Shown one piece after another: positions 38,977 through 47,054 of a DNA stretch of 64,000 bases (position 1 is its first letter; every line of letters starts with the position of its first letter). The stretch covers positions 89,098 through 153,097 of the forward strand of contig JACQBG010000026.1 of assembly GCA_016194585.1 (NCBI GenBank), read 5' to 3'. This DNA is from Gemmatimonadota bacterium. Lineage in GTDB: Bacteria; Gemmatimonadota; Gemmatimonadetes; Gemmatimonadales; Gemmatimonadaceae. The notes under the pieces are model-generated. The model worked only from the letters and a program-made list of their open reading frames with translations, was not told the origin of the DNA and ran no database searches. The translations under genes and the position numbers were made by a program.

Positions 38977-39592
38977 GCGTCAACTCCGCGGAGGACGAAG
39001 GCAAACCGTCTTCGCCATGGACGAACGACGTCACCAAGCTTCACGCGCTTGCGCGATAGGTTCTAGCACTACTTGCTTCACCGCTGCGGAACCACTCGCC
39101 GAACGTCAGCATCACGCCGACCGCGGTATGTCGCCCAGAACCCGATGGCTGGATTGGTCTCGATTCTTGCCGACGATGGTTCTGCCGCGCAATGACGAGC
39201 GAACGCTTGACGCGCGGCAGCTCGCCGCCCCCCTCCGATGGGTCGGCGCTTCCTCTCGGACCGTGCGCCATTTCCCGCAGTCGGGTTGCTCGCCGAGCGC
39301 CGCGCCGAGACAGAGTGTCTCAATAGAGGACGCACGCGACGGTCACTATTCAGCCACGCCTTGCGTGACTCCGCGACCGCGCACTACAGTGCGCGCACCG
39401 GAGGCAGTGGCGCGCTGGAGATCCGTTCATCGTCTACCGCCGCCGCGACTCGCAGAATCAATCGGCCCGGCAATGCTGATGTCGCTCGCGGCGGCTTGAG
39501 TTTCGCTGGCAGAATCCACCGTCCTTCGTGAGAGCCGCATGCCTTTGGATCCAAGGAAGCGCGACGTGCAGGATCAGCGCGAACGACGGTGG

Positions 39593-41233
39593 ATGGCTCG
39601 TCTGTTTCACGTCGGCGTCTCAGTCGCCGCCGTCGCCGTGCTCGCCGTGGCGTGCCGCGACGCGAAGCCGACGGAGTCGATCCGTGCGATTGGCGCGAAG
39701 CCTCAGAACGTGTGCTTCGTCAATCCAGGAGGCACCAGCTGCAGCTGCGACGCCATACCAGGTCCGCCGTTTTGGACCGGTGTCTGGCCCGACTGCACGC
39801 AAGTGCCCAGCCTATTCCACATCAAGATTGCCGTCGATTCCATGACGCTCGCGCTTGGCGACACGACGTTGTTTCGCGTCACGGCGCCCGGTGCGACGAC
39901 CCTCCAGATTCAGTCGTACAGCTTCGATCCAACCGGTCCAGTGTTGGCGGCGGTCACAGCGCGCCAGCAGCGAGGAATTGGTCCTCGGTCTCCTACGGGG
40001 GCCGCAGGTACGACCGTCAACCCACTTTCGATGACGGCGACGTTTCTTCTGCCGCGCACGGCACCGTCGCAGGGCACGGTGGATCGACCCGGCACGCCGG
40101 GCCGAGGCGTGGAGGGAGTGACGGTGGTGCCTCCGAGGCGAAGCCACGACAGTTGGGGACTCGATACCCTTGGCGATTGCACCCAAGGGACGCTACTGCC
40201 GGCGTGCTACTACGCTCCGCCACAATCGGGGTATATGCTCGTGACGGGGATGGTTGACGGTGAGCAGCAGCGGGACAGCGCGTACGTGCAGGTGATTCAG
40301 CACGCGGCGACGTTGGTGCTCACGTGCAGCAATCCGGCCGGGCAAAGCGATTCCACGACACACGGCACGACGGTCGTGCGCGCAGATACCGTTAGCTGCA
40401 GCGCCTCGGTTTCATCCGGCAGCGTGGCGGCGTTGCACATCATCGGTTGGAACTTCCGGTCGGATGACGGAGAGTTCGCTCTCGACCGCTCCGGCAATGA
40501 CGACGCATCGTACGCTATCGACTCCACGCGATGGCGCGGACCGGTGGTCACGCCAGGGAAGGTCACGCTCAGCGCGAGTCTCGCGAACATCCCGGCCACC
40601 GCCACCGCACCGATTCAGGTAGTTCCGAGGGCCTGGGCGAATCGCGCGATACCGTACTTCCCGTATCCGCAACCGCTCGGTCAAGGGAATCTCCCCGCAG
40701 AGCCAGATTCCGTCGCGGATCTGGGCCAAACCGTGTTCAGCTTCGATTCGAGCTTCGTCGTCCTTGTCACCGACAGTATTCTCGGCCACGTTCAGAGCGG
40801 CCCAAACTTCGATATGCTCTATGCGACGGGGATTCCGAAGTCAACATTCATTTCGATCAGTATTTGGACTAACGACGCCGCGCTCTCGTCTCGTAGCACA
40901 TTCTACAATGCGCAGGTGCGGGATAACTCGAACTTCCTGCCACCGATTCCGTGTTCTCAGTCGACAGTGGTGTCGTCGTCTACACGACGGAAGATTCTTG
41001 CCCACGAAGGCGATTCGCTCCAAGCCTTGTCGCACGCGAGGCTCTGGACCGATTCGGCAAGGTATTGGTTCGGACGCCAGGTGGAGCGCGTTGTCGCGAC
41101 GGGGCCGCAATTGCGAGCTCGCTGGATGACTGACGTGCAGACCCTCTTTCCGGTGCTTCGCCGTGCGGCGAAACGGGCGGACGACATCAACAAGGTAGAC
41201 TTTGGCTGCACGTTCAACTTCAACTACCGATAG
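39593..41233 (+). CDS. Large predicted lipoprotein of unknown function, Ig-like strand-rich
   Basis: Lipobox VLAVAC; FHIKIAVDSMTLALGDTTLFRVTA and similar beta-rich segments; ORF opens at 39539. Confidence 0.65.
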   Translation: MARLFHVGVSVAAVAVLAVACRDAKPTESIRAIGAKPQNVCFVNPGGTSCSCDAIPGPPFWTGVWPDCTQVPSLFHIKIAVDSMTLALGDTTLFRVTAPGATTLQIQSYSFDPTGPVLAAVTARQQRGIGPRSPTGAAGTTVNPLSMTATFLLPRTAPSQGTVDRPGTPGRGVEGVTVVPPRRSHDSWGLDTLGDCTQGTLLPACYYAPPQSGYMLVTGMVDGEQQRDSAYVQVIQHAATLVLTCSNPAGQSDSTTHGTTVVRADTVSCSASVSSGSVAALHIIGWNFRSDDGEFALDRSGNDDASYAIDSTRWRGPVVTPGKVTLSASLANIPATATAPIQVVPRAWANRAIPYFPYPQPLGQGNLPAEPDSVADLGQTVFSFDSSFVVLVTDSILGHVQSGPNFDMLYATGIPKSTFISISIWTNDAALSSRSTFYNAQVRDNSNFLPPIPCSQSTVVSSSTRRKILAHEGDSLQALSHARLWTDSARYWFGRQVERVVATGPQLRARWMTDVQTLFPVLRRAAKRADDINKVDFGCTFNFNYR

Positions 41234-41286
41234 ATTACGCTACACTCCCCGATAGTTTCGTCTGGCCTTCGATCTTCTTCACGAGA

Positions 41287-41925
41287 GTGAGCCACGTGTC
41301 TGCCTGTCGCCCGGGTTCGATCTGCCTGCGCACCGTGTTGGCGCTGGCACTGCTCGGCAGTGCCAGCTCGCGCGCGCGCGCTCAGAGACTAACGGAGAGT
41401 CAGGATGTGCATCTTCGAAACGACTGTCGCCTGGCGGCGCAGACGCTCAGCAAGGGCCACCCCGCGCCGAAGACCGATTGGGCACTCAGCATCATCTTCC
41501 GCTGTGATGAGTCGGCCGGCCCCGCGTTACAAGCGCTTTGGGCGACGCCACCGAGTGACAGCGTCGCTCTCGAGCAGCTCGTGGAAGCGAGTGCACGCAT
41601 GCTCGACCATCGTGTATATCTGAGCGCGTCAACAATCGCTTCGAGCAGCGGCAACGCGCAAAGTGCGCGGATTGGCGCGCTCAGGGTACTCGCATCCTTC
41701 GTGGATGCGGAGTTCTACTACTATCCCGTGCAGCTGTTGCGACCGTCGGCTGACTCCACGCATGGCGTGGCATACTCGCACGGCATTTCGCAGGTAGTTG
41801 GCGCACAGCCCATCACCAGCGCCGATGTGCTGAGTATTCGCATACTGATCAAGACGCTCGCGCTGAGTGACCCTAACCCGGTGATTCGGTTCGCGGCGGG
41901 CCGTTTCCGGTCGCCCGGCTATTGA
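41287..41925 (+). CDS. Secreted repeat-helical (HEAT-like) protein of unknown function
   Basis: Signal peptide; NDCRLAAQTLSK...ARIGALRVLASFVDA...PNPVIRFAAGRF; GTG start. Confidence 0.6.
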   Translation: MSHVSACRPGSICLRTVLALALLGSASSRARAQRLTESQDVHLRNDCRLAAQTLSKGHPAPKTDWALSIIFRCDESAGPALQALWATPPSDSVALEQLVEASARMLDHRVYLSASTIASSSGNAQSARIGALRVLASFVDAEFYYYPVQLLRPSADSTHGVAYSHGISQVVGAQPITSADVLSIRILIKTLALSDPNPVIRFAAGRFRSPGY

Positions 41926-42492
41926 GCTTCGAGCTTCTGGGAGCTGGCCGGGAAGGCTCTGCGCGCCATTCTGCACCATGGATGCTCCTGAGCGTCCGTC
42001 TGCACCTTTCTCGCAACATCGCCACGGCTTTGCAACAGCATTCCGCAAGGCGCAGGAACAAGTCTGCGTGAAGTGACGCGGCGGATGGGCCGTTAGACTG
42101 ACGCTCAGACGCCAGTAACACGATGACGGTGGCGCTGCGGTTCGGAAGTGTCCGCCTGAGACAACGGCGGATCGGCCCCGTGGGATCCCCGGCTCCTCTA
42201 CCGCAGTCCAATCTCCTTCCCGCATAGGCCTCGACTCACGCGACGCTTCGTACAGGCCCCGAGGGTTTGTGAGATAGCTTCTAGCCACGTTCGCAGTCGC
42301 TGGCGCTCGGCGTGTGCGCGGGAGTCGGTGCCGTGACGCGACCGATGCGGCATCCGGACGTGTCATCGTCACGCGTCAAGTGCTCGCTCAGGAGATGTCC
42401 GTCCGTCGTGGTTGCATCAAGAGCGGAGCCCTTCTCTTCCCACGCCGGTCGAGAAGTGGAGAAGTAGCGTTAGAAGCGGCGCGGCCGGCGCG

Positions 42493-43605
42493 TCAGCGCA
42501 CGCCGGTCGCCACCTCTTCTTCCACCGCGGCGCGCAGGATGCTCATGAAGTCCTGCGCGTTGGTGACGACGCCCACCGCCTGGTGGGTGCCGCGGTCCTT
42601 GAGCTTCGACACGAGGAATTCCGACGCGTCGACGCAGATCGTCGGCAGCTCGACGATCCCGCGCTCGGCGTCCTCGTAATACGCCGGCAGCATGTTCCCC
42701 ACGGCGATCGAGTGCAGCGCCGTCGCCACCATCACGCTCATCGTCGCCTTCTTGGCATGGGCGCGCATCGCGTCCTGCGCCGCCACGGCGTCGGTGATCA
42801 CGTCCGGGAGCGGCCCGTCGTCACGGATCGAGCCGCACAGCACGTAGGGCACGTCCTCCACCACGCAGGCGTGCATGATGCCGCCGCCGATGAGGCCGCT
42901 CCGCACGGCCGCGGCGATCGAACCGGCTCGCCGCACGGCGTTGATCGCCCGCATGTGCGCCGCGTGCCCGCCCTCGGTGGGCGCGCCGTCGCTCGTCATG
43001 CCGAGCGTCGTGCCCACCACCGCGGCCTCGATGTCGTGCGCGGCCACCGCGTTGCCGGCGAGCATCGCCTGCACGTAGCCGTGCCGGATGAACCAGACGA
43101 AGTTGTCGCGCGCCCGCGAGTGCACGAGTGCCGGTCCCGTCACCCACACCACGTAGCCCTCGCGACGGCGCTCCTCGACGAGCATCCGCGCGATGAGCTT
43201 GTAGTCGATGGGCTTCTCCCGCGACACCTGGCTCGACATGAAGTGGAAATCGCCCCCCACGTCGTCGCCGTACTGGAAGCCTTCGGCGTGCACGAGCACC
43301 CCTTGGCTCCCGTCCTCGGCGCGACCGACGACGACGAGATCCCCTTCCTTCACGCGGCGCCCCTCGCGCACGTACCACGCGCCGCTCCGGTCGAGCACGA
43401 GGCAGCCGTCCATGCGCGGCTCGCGCGGCATCGTCCAGCGTCCGTCGGCGCCCTTCACGTACGACGGCAGGTTGGTCGTCGCGAAGAAGTCGTCGGGAAG
43501 CACGCCGTCGGCTTCGCAACGCACGGTGCGCGCGGCGGGCGCCTTGGCGAATCGCGTCTCGGAGAAGTCGGGAGCGACGTAACGGGGAGCGGTCTGCGTG
43601 GTCAT
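42493..43605 (-). CDS. TIGR00300-type (LOR/SDH domain) archaeal-type ornithine cyclodeaminase
   Basis: NLPSYVKGADGRWTMPREPRMDGCLVL...GSQGVLVHAEGFQYGDDVGGDFHFMSSQVSREKPIDY; GGHAAHMRAINAVRRAGSI; GIMHACVVEDVPYVLCGSIRDDGPLPDVITD. Confidence 0.85.
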   Translation of the reverse strand: MTTQTAPRYVAPDFSETRFAKAPAARTVRCEADGVLPDDFFATTNLPSYVKGADGRWTMPREPRMDGCLVLDRSGAWYVREGRRVKEGDLVVVGRAEDGSQGVLVHAEGFQYGDDVGGDFHFMSSQVSREKPIDYKLIARMLVEERRREGYVVWVTGPALVHSRARDNFVWFIRHGYVQAMLAGNAVAAHDIEAAVVGTTLGMTSDGAPTEGGHAAHMRAINAVRRAGSIAAAVRSGLIGGGIMHACVVEDVPYVLCGSIRDDGPLPDVITDAVAAQDAMRAHAKKATMSVMVATALHSIAVGNMLPAYYEDAERGIVELPTICVDASEFLVSKLKDRGTHQAVGVVTNAQDFMSILRAAVEEEVATGVR

Positions 43606-43612
43606 GGGTGCC

Positions 43613-44524
43613 TCAGAGGATGCGCTTGCCGAGCGCGCTGAGCAGGAGGTCGGTCGCGACGGCCGCCGTGCGATTGCGTTCGTCGAGCACGGGGTTCACC
43701 TCGACGAGATCGATCCCGACGAGCTTGCCCGTGTCGGCGAGCATCTCCATGGCGAGATGCGCCTCGCGGAACGTCATACCGCCGGGCACGGCGGTGCCGA
43801 CCCCGGGCGCGGCTTCCGGCGTCACTACGTCGAGGTCGAAGGAGACCCAGATCCCGGCTGTCCCCGCGCTCGCCGTCGCGATCGCCTCCTCCATCACGGC
43901 GCGCACGCCGCGCTCGTCGAGGGCGCGCATCGTCAGCGCCTTCAGTCCCCACCTGTCGATGTGCTCGCGCTCCGGGCCGTCGAGGTCGCGTACGCCGACG
44001 AGCACGACGTTCTCAGGGCGCACCGCGGGACGCAGGCCGGCGACCGTCGCCAGCGCGGTGTCGCCGTGGCCGAGGAGGTGCGCGAGCGGCATGCCGTGCA
44101 CGTTCCCCGAGCGGGACGTGCCGGGGGTGTTGAGGTCGCCGTGCGCGTCCATCCAGATGAGGCCGATGCGCTCGTTCTTCGCCGCGAGGTGCGCGGCCGC
44201 GCCGGCCACCGAGCCGGCGGCGAGCGCGTGGTCGCCGCCGAGCACGAGCGGCACGCGTCCGTCGGCGAGCGCCTGCTGCGACTGCTGCGCCACGATGCGG
44301 CACACCTCGGTGATGGCGCCGAGGTAGCGGGCGCCGCGCTGCGCGCCCTTCTCGGCGTCCTCGCGGAAGGGGACGTGCACGTTGCCGGCGTCCTCGACGG
44401 TGTGGCCGAGTTTCTCGAGCCGCTCGCGGAGGTCGGTGTATCGCACGGCGAACGGACCCATGTCCACGCCGCGCCGGGAGGCGCCCAGATCCATCGGCAC
44501 GCCGATGATGCGAATCGTCGTCAT
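43613..44524 (-). CDS. rocF: Arginase
   Basis: VPMDLGASRRGVDMGP, LGGDHALAAGSVAG, WMDAHGDLNTPGTSRSGNVHGMPL, SFDLDVVTPEAAPGVGTAVPGGMTFREA. Confidence 0.95.
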   Translation of the reverse strand: MTTIRIIGVPMDLGASRRGVDMGPFAVRYTDLRERLEKLGHTVEDAGNVHVPFREDAEKGAQRGARYLGAITEVCRIVAQQSQQALADGRVPLVLGGDHALAAGSVAGAAAHLAAKNERIGLIWMDAHGDLNTPGTSRSGNVHGMPLAHLLGHGDTALATVAGLRPAVRPENVVLVGVRDLDGPEREHIDRWGLKALTMRALDERGVRAVMEEAIATASAGTAGIWVSFDLDVVTPEAAPGVGTAVPGGMTFREAHLAMEMLADTGKLVGIDLVEVNPVLDERNRTAAVATDLLLSALGKRIL

Positions 44525-44692
44525 GTATCGCAGCCTACATCCGTGCACCGCGAAGGGAAGGGCGGTGAATGGCTATGCGCTGGATGCGGGACTTATGCGG
44601 CGCTTCGCGGGTGAATTCGCGGTCCGTTCATCGCGCGCGAGTAACTCCTCGCGATGGTTCGCTTTCGCGGTGAACAAGAAAGACAACTGCTG

Positions 44693-44794
44693 GCCACGGA
44701 TTTCGCGGAGAACTACCGGATACGAACAGATCTCTCTTGAGGGGGTCCCCAGGAAAGATCCGTGCGAATCCGTCGAATCAGTGAAATCCGTGGC
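44693..44794. repeat. Degenerate palindromic intergenic repeat of the ACGGATTTC...GAAATCCGT type
   Basis: Perfect 12-bp terminal inverted repeat GCCACGGATTTC / GAAATCCGTGGC; internal GGATACGAACAGAT and GATCCGTGCGAATCCGTC. Confidence 0.75.
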
Positions 44795-44807
44795 AAGGTA
44801 GTAATAC

Positions 44808-46946
44808 TCAAACCTCGATCCGAACCCTCGCATCCACTGCCATCACTCCGTGCTCGAACGCGAGCAACGGGTTGATGTCGAGCTCGGCGATCTCGGGATG
44901 CTCCATCGCCAGCTGCCCCAGTCGCACGATGACCTCGGCGATCTGGTCCTTGGCGACCGGCGGCGCGCCGCGCACGCCGTCGAGCACCTTCGCGCCACGG
45001 ATGCCGGTGAGCATGTCCATCGCCTGCGCCGCGTCGACCGGCGCGATGCGGAAGACGACATCCGACAGCGCCTCGACGAACACGCCACCCAGGCCGAACA
45101 TCAGTTGCGCGCCGAACGCCGCGTCGCGGGCGATGCCGGCGATCGTCTCGCGGCCGCCGCTCACCATCTTCTGCAGCACCACGCCGTCGATGCGTGCCTT
45201 GGGCGCCTTCGCCTTCACGAGCGTCATCATCTCGCCGTACGCCGCGAGCAGCGCCGCCTCGTCGGCGATCCCCAGGCGCACGCCGCCGACGTCGGTCTTA
45301 TGCGTGATGTCGGGGGAAGCGAGCTTCATCGCGAGCGGGTACCCCACCGCCGCGCCGTCGGCGGCGAGTTCCGTCGGGCCGGCGACGAACCGCGTCTCCG
45401 CCACCGGGATGCCATACGCGCGCAGCAGCTCGATCGCTTCCACCTGCCAGAGCTGCTCGCGCTTCTCGTGACGCGCCGTGCCGAGGATCTTCGCAGCGCG
45501 GTCGCGGTCCACCGCGCGCGGGACGATCCGCGCTGGCTCGCGCGCCGCCCACTCGCGCCAACGGTTGAGCGCGTTGAGCGCGCGCGCCGCCGACTCGGGG
45601 AAGATGTACGCCGGCATCCCCGCCTCGTGCAGCTCGGCGCGCCCCTGCGGCAGCCCTTCGAGCCCCATCAGCACGGCGAGCATCGGCTTGTCGGGCGCCG
45701 TCTGCGCGGCACTGACGATCGCCTCGCACACGTCCTCCTGCTTCACGCCGAACGGCGGCACGAAGATCGGCACCACCGCGTCGATCGCCGGATCTTGGAG
45801 GAAGGCGGTGAGCGCCGCCTTGTATCCGGCGGGCGTGGCCGACGCGATCATGTCGAGCGGATTGCGGATCGACGCCTCGGGCGGGAAGAGCGGGCGCAGC
45901 GCCTCGACCGTCTGCGGGCTCAGCTCGACGAGCTCGAGTCCATGCGCTTCCATCGCGTCGGCGGCGAGGATCCCCGGGCCACCGGCGTTCGTGAGCAGCG
46001 CTGTGCGCCGCGACCGCGGCGGCGTCTTCACGCCGAACCCCATCGCCATGTCGAACAGGTCCTCGACCGAACTCGCCCGCAGCACCCCCGCCTGCGCGAG
46101 CATCGCGTCGACGGCGACGTCGCTCGTCGCCAGCGCGCCCGTGTGCGAGCTCGCCGCCCGCGCGCCGGCGCGCGACCGCCCCGACTTCACCACTATGATC
46201 GGCTTCTTCTTCGTGATGCGCTGGGCGAGCGAGAGGAACCGGCGCGGGTCGCCGAAGTTCTCGACGTACATCAGGATCACCTTCACCGCGTCGTCCGTCT
46301 CCCACCGCTCGATCAGGTCGTTGCTGTCGACGTCGGGGCTGTTGCCGATCGAGACGAATTGCGAGATGCCGATGCCGTAGGCGCGCGCGTAGTCGAGCAC
46401 GCTCAGCCCGAGGGCGCCGGACTGCGACACGAACGCCGCGTGCCCGAACGGCGGCATCGTCGGCGCGAACGTCGCGTTCATCGCGACGGCGGGGTCGGCG
46501 TTGATCACCCCCATGCAATTCGGGCCGATCATGCCGAGGCCGTACTTGCGCACGGTCTCCATCAACTGCGCCTCGCGGCCGACCCCCTCGCCTCCGACCT
46601 CCCGGAACCCCGCCGAGATGACGATGAGTCCCTTCGCCTTCGCTTGGCCGCATTCCTCGATCGTCTGGATCACGTGCTCCTTGGGCACGACGACGATCGC
46701 GACGTCCACCGCCTCCGGCAGTTCGCCGATATGCGGATACGCCTTCACGGAGCAGATGGAGGGCGAATGCGGGTTCACCGGATACACCGATCCGGTGAAG
46801 CCGTAATGGATGAGGTTGTAGAGGATCTGCCGCCCCATGTTGCTCTCGCGCCGCGACGCGCCGATGACGGCGATCGACTTGGGGGCGAGCAGGGGGGTGA
46901 GGTCTTCGCGCGCCTTCGGCGCGGCGGGGGTCGCTGCGGTGGACAT
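44808..46946 (-). CDS. ADP-forming acetate/acyl--CoA ligase, fused alpha-beta subunits
   Basis: SIAVIGASRRESNMGRQILYNL, GPNCMGVIN, FVSQSGALG, SHTGALA; C-terminal ATP-grasp PLAMKLASPDITHKTDVGGVRLG. Confidence 0.93.
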   Translation of the reverse strand: MSTAATPAAPKAREDLTPLLAPKSIAVIGASRRESNMGRQILYNLIHYGFTGSVYPVNPHSPSICSVKAYPHIGELPEAVDVAIVVVPKEHVIQTIEECGQAKAKGLIVISAGFREVGGEGVGREAQLMETVRKYGLGMIGPNCMGVINADPAVAMNATFAPTMPPFGHAAFVSQSGALGLSVLDYARAYGIGISQFVSIGNSPDVDSNDLIERWETDDAVKVILMYVENFGDPRRFLSLAQRITKKKPIIVVKSGRSRAGARAASSHTGALATSDVAVDAMLAQAGVLRASSVEDLFDMAMGFGVKTPPRSRRTALLTNAGGPGILAADAMEAHGLELVELSPQTVEALRPLFPPEASIRNPLDMIASATPAGYKAALTAFLQDPAIDAVVPIFVPPFGVKQEDVCEAIVSAAQTAPDKPMLAVLMGLEGLPQGRAELHEAGMPAYIFPESAARALNALNRWREWAAREPARIVPRAVDRDRAAKILGTARHEKREQLWQVEAIELLRAYGIPVAETRFVAGPTELAADGAAVGYPLAMKLASPDITHKTDVGGVRLGIADEAALLAAYGEMMTLVKAKAPKARIDGVVLQKMVSGGRETIAGIARDAAFGAQLMFGLGGVFVEALSDVVFRIAPVDAAQAMDMLTGIRGAKVLDGVRGAPPVAKDQIAEVIVRLGQLAMEHPEIAELDINPLLAFEHGVMAVDARVRIEV

Positions 46947-47054
46947 GGTCGGTTCTCCTGGCCTTCAAGGTCGCACCCGCGACACCCGGGCGGGATAGGG
47001 CAACCCCCGACGCCCCTCGTCAGCAACGCCTCAAGCGGTGCACATTCCACGTAT

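Larger units (their letters stand above)
38201..39062 (-). mobile_element. Complete IS5-family (IS427-like) insertion sequence, 862 bp, flanked by CTAG direct repeats
   Basis: Ends AACTCATCCCACAAAC / AACCTATCGCGCAAGC (inverted, 11/16 matches); CTAG at 38197-38200 and 39063-39066; two overlapping transposase ORFs. Confidence 0.88.

Noticed and set aside
39067-39535. Possible gene between the IS5 element and the lipoprotein (several short ORFs on both strands)
   Set aside because: No frame shows convincing coding character or homology pattern; may be degraded DNA
41926-42480. Possible gene(s) between the helical-repeat protein and the cyclodeaminase (e.g. ORF 41629-42372 minus)
   Set aside because: No recognisable family, start context or codon bias; left unannotated
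44573-44833. 86-aa ORF (FEYYYLATDFTDSTDSHGSFLG...)
   Set aside because: Translation of the palindromic ACGGATTTC-type repeat; a known kind of spurious ORF
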